The notes under the pieces: generated by a model
Seen by the model: only the letters and a program-made list of their open reading frames with translations
Databases searched by the model: none
What the model was told of the DNA's origin: nothing
Program-made: the position numbers and the translations under genes
NCBI GenBank assembly: GCA_020205615.1
Contig: CM035168.1
Span: forward strand, 126,676,795-126,740,794
DNA from: Panax quinquefolius
Lineage: Eukaryota; Streptophyta; Magnoliopsida; Apiales; Araliaceae
Length of the DNA stretch: 64,000 nucleotides
Direction of reading: 5' to 3'
Shown: piece by piece, positions 46,352-61,300 of the stretch
Numbering within the stretch: position 1 is the stretch's first letter
Layout of the letters: every line of letters begins with the position of its first letter

Positions 46352-49300
46352 TCAACCCGCTGAGCCTGAGGAACAATAATATTGAAATTAAAACAGTGTA
46401 TCATATTATTTCTCAAGGCAGAAGGACAAATATTTGAATTTGCACCTCTGGAAGTTCTGCTTGACGATTTTCTGGTGAAGAATTCACTAAATGGTCTCTC
46501 TGGGACAGGTATCAATTTCCCAATAATAGCAAGAGGCCAACTGGTTCAGAAAAAATACAAATAAAAAATGTCAATGATAGTTGCAACTACACGAAAAATC
46601 TTGAGCTGATACGGAAATCAGGAAACCAGGTCTCTAGAGATTATATCAAAATGCCCTGCAAAGGCAAAGTCGTCCTTGTTCATAACACAAGGGGGGAAAC
46701 AATATATCATGTAAAGGTGGGCCAAGTAACAACTCAAGAGCACGATTTTTAAACTCTCAACATAACTTCAATACCAAACATAGCCTGACCTGATAAAACC
46801 GATGGCTATGCAGACAAGCCATAACTTCCAGCTAAGCCTAACTGTCGTAGTAAATTTCCCAAGAAACATGATAATAATGATCTGGTAAACAAAAAGGAGG
46901 AACAAATAAATATTAATGCATGTGTGCCATTTGTCATAACTTCTCACTCCTGCCACAAACACAGCGAGAGAGGCGGATGTTCACCTGAAGAACTAAAGTT
47001 AATCCCACAATAAGCATGAAGAGACGATTCTTAGTGACACCTTTGAATACATTAATCTCGTCAGGCTTCCGTGCATTAAATTCATTAAATATCTGCAGTC
47101 AAATGGAACTCTTGTTTAAATACTTAAAACAAGAACAGCGAGGACAGCAATTACACCAACTGCATCTTTTCCCGATCTAAAGATTCATGTCTTCCATCGC
47201 ATGAAAAGTTCACTAGTTGAGCACAACAATCAGCTCCCAAAAATATTTCATTATCAGACTTGGACAAGAGCTCAGCTCAATTTATGTTGCATAGATATTT
47301 ACCTCCAGACCTAGCATTGTTTCCATCAAATAATTGCATATGCATATATTGTATTCGTATCAACATTTTTTAAACTAAAGTAGCAATACCTAACAATAAA
47401 CATGGACTCATCACCATATGTCCATAACTAGTAATTTAACTCATGGAAAATAAGTGCAAATTGAAAAGAATATGAACTAGGTCACAGAAAAGAAGAATAG
47501 TTAGAATACTGATGTACCACACTGGCAAGATGTGTCATGTACTACATCAAGAAACAGCTCCGTTTTACTGTGGACCCTGATATTTTTAGCTCATTTCAAG
47601 CCTAATTGTGCCCCTTCCATATTTGGGGAGAGAAATACTAATTGCAAAAAGAATGAAAATATTTGACTACACTCGAACCATTCTTAGAGAACAAATGCAT
47701 TAAATCACCACATTCGTGACTTAGTTAGATCACATCTTGAGATATCTTATTTAAGTAGACTTACCTGACACAGAACAAAAGCATTGAAGATCAATGTATT
47801 CTTCACTTTAACAGCGTGCTCCTTTTCTTCATGCTCTAAATTCAAAATACTTTTTCCTCGAAAGTTAAGGACAAGGAGAACAGAGACTTGGTACAGAGCC
47901 TGAAATTTTCAATCAACAACAATCATTTTTAACAAATAATTATTTAAGTATAGGTTTGATTTTAATTAAAATTATTAATTATGATGACAGATAATAGTTG
48001 CCATAATATAGATAGAACACCTGGATCAGCAAGTTTCTCCACATGATATTTGTTATGAGAGGTTCTCTGACAAAAGAGACATAAGAAATTGTCAAAGCAA
48101 TTCTTATTAATAAATGAGCATTTCTTATGTGATACTTATAGTAAAAGGAACAGGATTGCAGAGAATAATGAGTTGAAATCGGATTCAATTCCAAAATCAT
48201 TCTCAGTTTTTCTCATAAGAAGCAATGAATAAATTAATCGTCTCCAAAAATTAATTCAACGAAATCAGTGGTGACTCCATGAGAAATAACCATTTTGCAG
48301 TCATAATTAAAGGAATCAAAAAATTAAATTTTGAATATTACAACTAAATCTACATAACAAAAATATTATCATTACTTCCAATATATACCACAGCAAGGAC
48401 ATTATTGTAGCCGAGAGAAGAAAGAGGACAGAACTAAACAAATGGGGATGTTATACTTATTCTTTTCATTCACGGTTGAGCTCCCCGCAGTCATCATTTA
48501 TATTCCTCCCTGCGCTCCATAAAAAGAGTCCCATTTGCTAATTTTTTATCAAACAAAAGTCTACTTCTTTTGATGGTAGTATAAATTACCAAATGTCCTA
48601 AGTTTACCATCATAATACCATTCTCCATCACTACTAAGCTAAATACAGAGACGCACAGTAGGGAACAAAATACATCCTTAAAGTTTTAAGTTTACATATG
48701 GGCTTCTTTTTGTGGAAGGGAGGGACTCCTTATAGTCTGATTGTGAACAAAGCACACTGGTCATATGGTGAAAGAGCAGCTGTACAGGGAACATAGAATA
48801 GAGATTCCTTTAGATATCAAACAAACCGCTAGCAAACTAAATAAAGTTATTATCACCATTTAACAGGTGAATTAGAAATGGAGCACAAAGAGGGAAAAAC
48901 CTACAGTTATAATCTCTTTTATTTTGTAGAATTGAAATTTATTTAATTCGCTTTAGTACATACAGAAATAAATTTCCGAATCTCTGAAATAGTAAAGCAC
49001 AAAAATATAATTTCTGAAACCACAACCAAATCTGCAGCACCAGTAAGTAATTTTGTGTCAAGAAAATACTAACTGGCTAACCAAAAGACCAATATAGACA
49101 ACAAGTAAGTTTGCATTGTTGTTTTAACTTGACAATTTAGATGAACAGATTACCTTAAAGGAAATACGGAGATGAGGTTTTTTAGTATGACCAATTTAGA
49201 CATAATACAAACAGCAAAAGAAATTGTTGGTGCAAAAAAAGTAAGAATACATCCAAATGAGTGTAGGAGTAGCAGTTTGTCTAAGATTGGGAGAAAAAAG

Positions 49301-52300
49301 GTGTTATTGGACAAAAAACAAATACACTAATTATGGAATAGACAACTGATACATTAGAGTTAACAAGAGACATAATCAAATTCCAATGCCGAGCCAACTT
49401 AACCACACAAACCTCAAAACCGATGTACTTTCTTGACTATAATATTATACCTTTAACAATCCACATCTAATATTACTCGTCACCTCAACTCAATTACACC
49501 TTGGTTAAATGAGTGAACAAAATCCCAAACCACTGCCGGATCAAAATTGCATAATTGGAATCCAAACAGAATAATAGAGAATTTATGTATCAGACGTACA
49601 CAATGAGTGCACTTATCAAAATCTAAAGAAGTCAAACCTTCGACCAACTGGAGGCCTTTGCATGAGGTGATCTGTTGGTGGTTCGGTAGCCAGTGCAAGT
49701 GCTCCAAGAGTATCCATGATAAGATTCACCCAAAGAAGCTGGTAGATAAACATAATACGGTGATACACATTAACACACTTGCACATCTATAAAGAGAGAA
49801 AAGAGGGAGCGGGGGACAAACCTGCACTGCATTTAGAGGAACATCTCCTGAGGAAACTGCAGCCACAATGTTAATTACAAGAGCTGCAACATTTACAGTC
49901 AGCTGAAACTGGATGAATTTTTGAATATTAGCATAGACAGATCGGCCCCATCGAACAACCTGCATTTTCAGACTCTGTATTTACCGATGGTCCAAAGCAG
50001 TAATTTTATGCTATCTGCAATTATTGTCCCAGAATTCGACATATTCTAATTGATCTAAAGAAACCATTATAAACAGATCACAAAATGGCCCACTCAAGTG
50101 ACTTGTGCATCAAAAAAGAAGATAGACAGGAAGTGTAAAACTTCACTTGTATGGCTACAGAGGCCAAACAATACTTGAACATAACTCATACAAGCTCAAT
50201 ATTTGATTACCTTCCCTCCCTAATCCAATGGCAAAACTAACTATATGTATATATGAATTTTGAATTTCTAAAGAATGTAATACAGCAAAAGTATGTATGA
50301 TTGTGGCCATACGTTCCTCAATTCATGCAAGTCCGCATTTGATTTGTGGTTGCCGATGACATCGTCACAGTTCACAAAAAAAACATCATACTCCCAAAAA
50401 AGGAGGAGCTACTGCAACATTCTTTGTAATACCTAGGGGTGCTCATCGGTAAAAAACCGAACCGGTATCGAAAAAACCGAACCGGTACCGATCCGAAATT
50501 ACTGGAAAAACAAGAACCAGAACCGGTACCGATTACCGGTTTCGGTACCGGTTCGGTACAAAATCGATTCTGGTTTTTTCGGTTATACCGCGTGGTAATA
50601 TATATAATTATTACTAATAATTAAATAATTTTTTTTAATATATTAACAAAAAAAATTTAAAACTAAGAAATCATCTATATAAAACAATTAATACAGATTA
50701 CAAAACAATTATAGCAAATGCAAAAACAAATAGAGAAATAATTTATGTTTTTGCTTTATAAATTATTTTAAAAATACATGTTTATGGAAGCAAATAAAGA
50801 AACAATTTATGTTTCTTCTTTATAAACAAAAACAAAAGCAAAAACAAAAATAATTTATAAAAAATTAATAACTTTATATCAACTCTCCGTCTTTCACCCA
50901 GCCAATCAAAACAATTAATAACTATGTATTTATTTGTTTATTTATTTATTTATTTGTTTCCATAAAAAATAATTTATTTATTTGTTTATGTGATTATTTT
51001 AAAAATACATGTTTATGGAAGCAAAAACAAAAAATACATGTTTATGGAAGCAAATATGCACTGAAGAGTAATACAGAGTAACAGATATGCACATGCACTG
51101 AAGAGGACCTAGAGGAGCACCTCCTTTAACTTTTAAATACCGCTCGATTTTTCGGTATTTCGGTTTTTTACCGAATGCATAAAGGTAAGTACCGCTACCG
51201 GTACTGAAAAGTATAAAAAAACTGACCAGTACCGCCGGTTTCGGTATCAACCGGTTCGGTAAAAATCCGAAAAAAACCGAATTTTTTGAACACCCCTAGT
51301 AATACCCAGTCCCACATCAGAACATGTGGGCTGGATTGATCGGTGTATAAGTATTTCACTCTACAACCAAAAGTTTTTTAAAACTTTTGTGTGGGCATAT
51401 ATGGTAAAGGATTGAACCTTATTCAAATTAGGGTTCAGACCCAGATTATTTGTGGTTGATCCTGAGGACTGTGGATGTGACTAGAGTTTGATGGGGTCAT
51501 CAGGGATTCAGAATTGTAATTAACCTAGACCCACATCAGAGCATGTGGATGTGGATGTGGATGTGGATGGATTGGTTTGTTATAAAGACTTAACACTACA
51601 ACAAAGAGTACCAATAACTTGTCATGACTTTTGATTGGGGCTGTACCCAAGATAACTCAAATGTATATAAATAAGGCTCAATCCTCTTACTTCGGTTCGG
51701 CTTTAGACCCAAATTGTTACACGCTCATTTATATATCATTTCAAACAACATCAGAAAGCAGTAAAAGATTTCCACTGACAAAACATATAACAGTGGTTTT
51801 TCACACACACACACACATATATTCTGCAGCCTTCCTGAAACTCTTGTTCAAAAGGGGAAAACTAGGTGTTTTCTTCAATTGCTACAAAGACACTAATAAA
51901 GACTAACCTTTACAACTGAAGCAAAATTGTCATCTAATATAATGATGTCTGAGCTTTCTTTTGCAACCTCTGTTCCTTGGATGCCCATAGCAAGACCGAT
52001 ATCAGCCTACAGTTAACAAAAATTGAAAGCAAAATCTCAGCTTAGAAAAAGATACAATAATGTCAAAAAATACTATGATAAAAAAGACAAACAACTATAA
52101 AGGAGACACAAGGCAAAGCAAATTGATGATAGAAGACTATCAAACAGATCATGGTTTATACCTCATGTAAAGCAGGAGCATCATTAGTGCCATCTCCAGT
52201 TACAGCAACAACATGTCCTCTCTTCCTCAATGCTTGCACAAGCAAGAGCTTATCATTTGGCGATGACCTTCCCATTACCTACATATCAAATGGCAATGAT

Positions 52301-55300
52301 CAGTTTATAAAACTGACCAGCTTTCACATAGTAGATCAATCACAACTCCATGAACAGAAACAATATATTTAATAAGTAAATGGTTCAATCATACTGATAT
52401 CTTCTCTGCAATATCCAGTCTTTCCGCTTCATTCAAAGCACGAAATGTCTTTCCTTCAATGAGATTTGGAACAGTAGCATCTGCCTCTGACCCTAGTATG
52501 CCGCATTCTAAAGCTATTGCTCTTGCCGTTTGGAGATTGTCACCAGTGACCATTCTTACCTATATAGACCGCCCCCCACCAAAACCCAAAGAAAAAAAAA
52601 CATAACCGTCAGATCATACTGAAGTTAATAATTATAATGCATGGCAGATACCTCTACTTTTACAATAAAGAATATTTATCTTATATAATAATAATATATT
52701 GGAAAGATGTATCTTACAAAAAGTAGGTAGTTCCCACCCCAAACCCCTCAAGCAAGTAAGAAGCCTGACTAGGAGAATTTCTTTTAAACAGGCATAAAAG
52801 TTGCATTAAAACTGTTGCACAGAAGGGACAGAACAATATCCAACCTACATCACTATGGTCCTCAGCTGGAAATTCAGAATCTAACAAGAAAAGGAATATT
52901 TGTGGCAAAGATTGCCGGACAATTCCCATTTTAAAAAGGATTTATATGAGAACAAAGCAGAAGATCATTCAAATCCAACATGATACAAGTGGTAAATGAT
53001 AAAAAACACTACAAAAACCTTAACACCGGCATTTATGCAAAGTTGAACCGCATCTTTAACACTTGGACGGCAAGGATCCTGCATTATTGAAAAAGCAATC
53101 AAGAAAGACCCACACTGGTTTTTTTCTTAGAATATTGTCAACCCAATTTGATAATGAAGATATCCAAATGGAAAATAAAAAATAAAGCTTGTAAGCAATG
53201 AAAGTAGTGGTGCATTTGTGAGCCTTGCCATATTGTAGTTTACACACAAAGGTCCAATAGCACAAATGCATCACAAACGCTCTCAGTATTTGCAAATATG
53301 AATGGAAGTTTATAAGAAAGGAAATCATTAGTATATTTTAAAATTCAAATCAGGTTGCATAAGAACTGGTTCAAGAAGTTATCAACCAGGATGATTTGTG
53401 ATACCTTCAGGCCAACAATTGCTAGCAAGACAAGGTCGCCCTCAGGCAATTCCCAATGAGCCAGCTCCTCATCATTATCTGGTATGCTCGATGCATCACA
53501 TGTTCTGTAGGCAATGGCAACACAACGCAAACTTCTTGTAGCCATATTTTCAATTGCATTCTTAAATAATGTTCTCTGCACACAATGTTTTACAACCAGC
53601 AATCTTGAATTAAAAATAAAAGAAGATTGCCCTATATCACATGCATGCCCAAGTAAAAATTAATCATTAACATGAGCATATTTCACATAATAGTCATCGA
53701 TTTCATAACACCTACCAAATAAGAACAGTCGTTACCATTGCCATAGATCACATGCATGCCCAAGTAAAAATTAATCATTAACATGAGCATATTTCACACA
53801 ATATTCACCGATTTAGTAACACCTACCTAATAAGAACAGTCGTTACCATCTATGAAGCACGGATGCTTCAAACAAGGTGGGAACCCATAACACATAACAG
53901 ATACATCTATATTATAAAGCGGCCCTCTTGAGCCGCTAACGTGGCTTGGTGAATTTGTAACAGACTTTTTTTGTTCTTCTTTTATCCCTACAACTTAAAT
54001 TATATTACTATTTTGTCATTTTTTATTTTACTTTTTGTATCTTTCTATTTAATCCTCCAAATTTTATAAAATTTCAATTTTACCCCACATAATTTACACA
54101 CGCTGACCCAGGTGCCAGTATCTAATATTGCCATATGCTTTTAGCCTGTGTTACTCGGACTCGGATGGAGTGTCCAGTTGGACACGGTATCCGACACGGG
54201 TACTTCTCAATTTTGCCAATTTTTTACACTAAAGTGAAGTATCCAATTTTTGGACACGGTGTCGGACACGGGTACTTCAGGGCAAAGTGAAGAGTCCGAG
54301 TAACACAGCTTTTAGCAATTAAAAAATAAAACCATTTGGACTTTAGCCTTTAGGCCTCACACTTTCATAAAGAAAGGGCACATATGTTTGAAGACTTTAT
54401 CTACTTGTTTCGTAAGAGTTCCTTATTAACTTAGAGTTGGATTATTTAGGCCTACTTGTATCTCGCCTGACTTCACTTTAGGGCAAGTCTATAAAACCCC
54501 ACCCCAGCAAATGTATTCTTTTGTTTATGATATAAGAAAATTCCTCATAGATCCAATTACCCAAAGAGAAAAAAAAAAAGATATTCCGGGCATATCTGTA
54601 TATGGAAGGGGTAAAATAATAAGATTATATTCATTTTTAAAGAGCGAAACATGATCTCAAAAACGAGTGCAAGTATACAGTTGAGTAATACAGTTTGAGC
54701 CTAAAAAAAGTTCTGGTCGTAAAATTAGGGCTATACTTTGGCAATATATTTTCCAAAATTACAATAATGCCTATTTTTATTATATTTTCGTACTATTGCT
54801 AGGGAATTCCACTTACATTGTTAATGATATAATAATAAAGATTTGATATTTAATACTCCCTCTGGTTCAAAATAAGAGAATCTTACAAATAAATTAAAAA
54901 CTGGGGAGTTTTATCAACTTTGCATAAATCCCAACTTACTATCTAAAAGGATTAACATTCTTTTATACTTTAAAAATCTCTAGAAACAAAATTTAGAGAT
55001 AAATGACTCTTTTTTTCTTTTCAAACTAACATATTGAAATTTATAGAAATAATATGTAGATTTACTATAAAAATAATTTACAAAACTTGCATTTGATTAC
55101 CTTGGGTTAAGGGAATGTTTAGACTAAAGATTTTTGAAAAATCAAAGTTCATTCATTTTGGAACAAAAATTAAAACTCAATTTGCTTTTATAATTTGGAT
55201 CAGAGGTAATATAACATATGTATAATTAATGGATGTATCCTGCCGCATCTAAATCCTAATTTTCCAAAATTTCCTGTATCCTTGAACCATAATGTATGGT

Positions 55301-58300
55301 TCCCATATTCTGCATCTGTATCAATGCGTCCTAGGCTATCATACTCTGACTTTTAAGCAATATGTTAAAGTAAAACAATATAAATAATTATCTTCCAGGA
55401 AGGAAAAGGAAATTTTAAAAAATTGTGATTTCAAAATTAAGGGTATTTAAAATGCAGGACTTTCTCTTGCTAAGGAATGATTTATAAGTTGTGTAATTAT
55501 GATGACAAATACAATCAACCTCATGAGGAAACTAAATTCTCAAACCTCAGCTTCCTCTATAGCCACCAAGCTCTCATTGACATCGATGTAGCTTGTACAG
55601 CAAGCTAAGACAATTTCGGCAGCACCTTTCCAATGTACGTGAACTTCAGAATTTGGCTGCAAGTGTAACCACAAAAAATGTAACCTTTCCAATGTACGTG
55701 AACTTAAAAGGAAAAAATGTTCTAAACTGATACGATACATTGAATATTTACTGTTTTGTAGTCCCGTAAGTATAACGAGGTCAGGGAGAGGGGGATAAAA
55801 AGAGATTATATGAATGTTTAGACACCAAAGAGTTCTACATTTAGGTGTATGTGAACTTCAGAATTCAGCTGCAAGTGTAACCACAAAAAAAAGGAAAAAT
55901 TACAAGATTGCAGTAAAACTTCAAGGGTACAATTGAATACAATATCAATGCTCTACACTGATGTGACACATTGAATATTTACTGTTTAGTAATCCCACAA
56001 GTATTACATGGTCGGCCAGGTGGGGGGAAGGGGGGGAGAGGTTATTGAATGTTTAGACATCAAAGAGTCCTACATTTACGTGGCACTGAATTACCACCTA
56101 CCATGTCACTAGACAAAACTAGCAAAGCCCAATTAAGAAAGCATTAATCCCTTGGAGTGGAAGCCAAAGGTCTTCACATCCAGTTCTAGGTAGTAAATAT
56201 GAAACAGAAATTTCAGTAAACATTTATTCCTGGAAATAGGAATAAAAGAAAATTAATCGCTCAAATCTTCATTTTCAATCATTCCATTGTCTTTGAAAAT
56301 TAAGATATGGACGGTACATGGAAGTTTCATACCAATGCATGACCCTGTTCTCCAAATAAAAGAATCAAGAGATGATGAAATAAAAACTTCAAATTGATCC
56401 CAATTTCCTTCCACTAATCTTTTTCGCTTTCCTGAGCTAAGCCTCCTTTTGATTTTATTTTTCTCCAGCATCATTAGAATTTAGATTTTAGATAAACATT
56501 TTAGTCAACGGGAGACAATTCACCTAACATGGCTTCCTTTATTACTAATTTACTATTCAAACATCTACAACACGTCTTTCCACTAAATTCAGCTAGAAAT
56601 AGTCATGAATAAGTAGTACAGATCTATATCACGTAGACCATTACCATCTGTACTGCGACACCCCCTCGTTTTTTCTCCGAGTTGAATGGGAAAGCATGGA
56701 TAACTGAAGAATCTGATCTGACAGAATCAAAATTCATCCCTAGCTGCAAAAATATATACCAAAACTATGATACTAAAAGGAGGGGAGGAGGAACATCAAA
56801 GTAACAAGAAGTTAGCAATTTACGTTGACCCCCCACTGTAGAATGGCCTTCTCAGTTGGTGATCCAGAAACCTCTACATCACCACCCTGTCAATAATGAG
56901 CCAAGGAAAAATACACAGGAAGCATAAATACTCAAGTTCCTAGTCAATAGAAAAAAAATACCCAAGCTCACAAATTACAACACATACAGAAAAGAGAAGA
57001 AAAGGAAGTCAATAATTCAAGGCACAAAATGTAGACAGAAATTCCAATTTCAAGAGATTACGAAGAAGTTAAGAAGCAAAACACACAAGAGGATACCAAA
57101 AAAGCATTCTACAACACACCGATCTATAAAAGGAGTCGGATACAGATACACTCGGGATAAATTAACATTTTTTGTATTAATTCCAATCAAATATAGAAAT
57201 GCCATCATCTCACTCGCATGAAAATTACATTGATAAAGCCTTCTTCATAGGCTTTACCATACATTTGTGTGCGTTGACGTCTTCTTCATTAGAAAAAAGT
57301 TGTATATTAACATTAGATGTTTGTTGGTCACACTTGGAAAAAAACACCTAAAAAGTTTAGAATTACATGTTGACAAGAACTTTATTCTTATCTTTTGAAC
57401 ATGGTACAAATATCAGGATGTATCCATGAGATATCATAACATAACCATTATGCATTTGATAAATGTGGTAGAACCTCGCACCTCAAGTCCCTAAATCACT
57501 CAACTATTCAAGGCTTACAATCACGATTTATTTCCTTTTTATAATACAAGTACTTCAACTTTAAAAATATTTAGGTGTCAAAAGTATCGTTGTCAGAAAC
57601 GCGATACGTATCGTATCGTACGGAGACAATTCGATACATATCGCACGTTAAATTGAAAATGGAACCGTATCATACAATTCAGTTACGAATTGATACGATT
57701 CTTACAAAATGATACAATAAGCGATGCTTCTTAAAGTTAACAACCGACTTGAAAAAACTTTAGGTAAATCCAAAAGAATAAACACAGAACTTTTAACCCT
57801 TCTACCATTTCAAATGAAGAGGCTTTTTAACACAAACATATTCTATATTGATTGATGAGTCTTTAATCACTTTTTAGAGTTCTATATCTTCTTCATAATG
57901 TCGCTCTATTTTTCTCACGTCACTTTCCATAAACAAATACATAAATCTCCACTTTTAATTTGAATTACTCTCTTTTGTTTTATAGATTAAAGGGGAATCT
58001 AAATTTTTGTTTTCTCTTGTTACTCTATAAAGATTACTTAAATAATATCTAATAAATCAATTTAGAGTATTTTGACTACTATTTAACTTTAAAATTTATT
58101 TTTGATCTATAATAATATTTACTTGACTACTTTTATATATAGTCAAACAAATATGTTTGATTGTCCAATAGATTGTGTTTTATATGTTTAAATATATATT
58201 ACCACATTTTCATTTTGCTTTCATATCGTACGATGTGATTATATATGAAACACAATATGGGATTTTCGATACACAATACAATTCACAATTTGACAACTAT

Positions 58301-61300
58301 GATCATACCTCATGGTGCAGAACTTCATTGACAAATCAAATTAACAAATAGAGTAATGTTAAGGGTCTCAAATTTTGTCTCAAAAAAGTCAAATGATGGG
58401 ACATCATTACATTGGTTGAACAAATCTATTGTGATTGGCTATTTCAGAAACTACCTTTTGTCTTATTCATATCACATCATCTAAGACACATTTGAGACTA
58501 TTTGCATACTCTAACTAATAAGTGCACTAAACGATGTCTAGACGTAGAAGTCCTACTTTAACAATAACTAGCCATTTGAGGAGAAAGGAGTTAAACCTCT
58601 ATACAAGGTTATAAGAAGATATATAACATATTCAAAATTTCTAACAAATTGTATAGGTGATGCAATCTAAATGATGATAAATTCTCATGAACAAAAATTA
58701 TGTCCTTTTCACCTACCTCAGACGTAAATACACTGCCAGTTGTATTTTGCGCAATACCTTCAATCAATAGAGACGTAACCTTGGGAGGTAATAGCGAACT
58801 ATTGTTCGGGGGATCAATTTTCTTTCCACAAATATAGGCCTCGACCACAGTCATCTGTAAAAGTATGAAAGTTAACACAATAAAACAAAGCTAAAAATGA
58901 TGCAATAAATTTTTACCACAAACTCTAATCATACCTCCATAAAAATTAAAAATAAAATAAAAAGAAGAATAGAATAGGAGGCACCCAAAAGAAAACGTAT
59001 TTACATCACCTTTTAATCCAAATCTAAAAGTCAAACATTTTTTTTTTTTGCAAAAAGATCAAATTACCTTTTTGAGTGATGTGCTAAGGTAAGGGATGTG
59101 ATGTGTAATATATTTTCATGAAAACTATTGTGAAAGTAAAACATATGACGTATCTCTAGCCAGTGTTCTAAAAGGCGACCCCCCGCCTAGGCGTTAGGCC
59201 CCCCTGGCGCCTCGCCTAGGACAAAAAATCCCTCCAGAAAATTAGGCAGGGTCTAGGCGGGCAGGCTAAGAAGGGCCTAGGCGGAAAAGGCGGGACATAT
59301 CTTGATATATTTATTTTTCTAATGATTTACCATATTCATAATGTAGGTTGTATCATATCAAATCACAACAAAAAGTGAACAAGATCAAGTCAAAATGGAT
59401 AATTTTATTATAGTTGTAATTTTTTAAACTTGTACCAACTTCAAATTATATAAATGATAATACGTTTGTAATATTTAGTTTAATTTAATATAATTATTAA
59501 ATTTATATTTGGTTTCTTAAATTTTAATATTGAATTGAATTCTTGAAATTTTAAATTTTATTATTTAATAGCAATCTTGTTTATGAATAAAACTAATACG
59601 TTGAACTTTAAGCAAAGACCTTTATTATCTTTATTATAGATTGTTTTGCTTTATATTATTGTTTTGTTTGGATAAATATAAGATAAAATATTAAAATTAG
59701 CTTTAAATCAAAAATCTCGCCTAGGCCCCCAGCCTCCCACCTTTTAGAACATTGTCTCTAGCTATAGTGACTGAATTATAAATTAAAGTGTCGTCCAACA
59801 ACAAAACTGTGTACTTACTCTTTATGAAATAACCACACAAAAAACAAGTCACACTTGGTGTGAAACAGTGGGAGTAGCTAGTTTCATATGAACCAATCAA
59901 ACTCCAACTCAACAAAGTAAAAATTTAGTGCATCAAGTTTCACATGATTAGAGGTGGCAATGGGTTGATATAAAAGGTAATGGATAAAATTTAATAAGTA
60001 ATGGGTCATTGATGTTCAACTCAAAAATGGATAATTTTAAATAGGTCAATTATGGGTAAAATTTAAATGTATATGGGTTGAACCCATCAACCCGTATATA
60101 ACCCAAGAATTTTATGTTTTTTATTTTTGCCCTCCATATAACAGAAAACTTTACTGACCTTGTTTCAGGTTAGATCTCTGTTTTGTTTGCCCTCACTCTC
60201 TTTGGTCACAATTTTCTTTATTTTTCTGGAATCTAGAAGAATTGTTTGGCTACTCAAATTTCTAAGATTATTACTAACCCTCGCCCTCTGGAAAATCAAG
60301 ATCCTCAAATCACAACTAATTTATTACTAGAACTTGGAATTTTTTTCAAAACTAGTCCCATAATTCAAGAAAACACAACAATCATATTGTAGAAAAATTA
60401 GCAATTGAGTGACGTATTGAAAAATTAGCAATTCAGTGATGTATTGCTTGTATATAAATTCATGAATTGATACATACGCGTGATTTATAGGTCAAAAAAA
60501 CTTAGATCTTGTCAAAATTAGGATTCAGTTGCTAAACTAGAACTTGGAACTAATGTTGGTGACAAAGTTATCAAAATCAGATGAAGGACGGTAGATGGAG
60601 AGAGTCAAGAAGACAGAAGATGGAGAGGAGTAGATAACCGATCTGCTGATATTTGTGATTTATGTGAGTTGGTGGGTAATTACCATTTAATCTATCAATA
60701 CATCATCACTTATCAAAGTTATCAAAATCTATAGATGGAGAGAGTCAAGAAGACAGGGGATGGAGAGGAGTAGATAACCGATTAAGACGATGACGATGAT
60801 ATTTGTGATTTATGTGGATTGGTGGCTAATAACCATTTAATCATCTCTATTTATGGACCCATAAAAATAAATGGATAATTTTATCCATTAAATCATGAGT
60901 TAAATGGACATGTTGATAGGTTGGGTTTCAAAATTGCCAGCTCTACACATGATTATTATACCTGGAGATTCAAACAAATTATCATCCTATCTAGAGCCTT
61001 CATCTCCATGATAAATAACCAACTCAAATTCAAAGTACATAAAAACTGAATGCCGCAAAATATCCTTGAGTGCACTCAAAAGATTTTACTAAACTGGTTC
61101 ACCAAAAATATAATGAAAAAAGATAACAGGGAATGGAAAACCTAAAGAAATGAAGCAACATAATCCAAAAAATAGCATAAGAGCCCACCAGATTCAAAGT
61201 CAAGGTTCCAGTTTTGTCACTGCAAATGGTGGTAGCAGAGCCCATCGTTTCACAAGCAGAAAGCCTCCTCACCTATCAAGAAATTGTCAACCAATATAAC

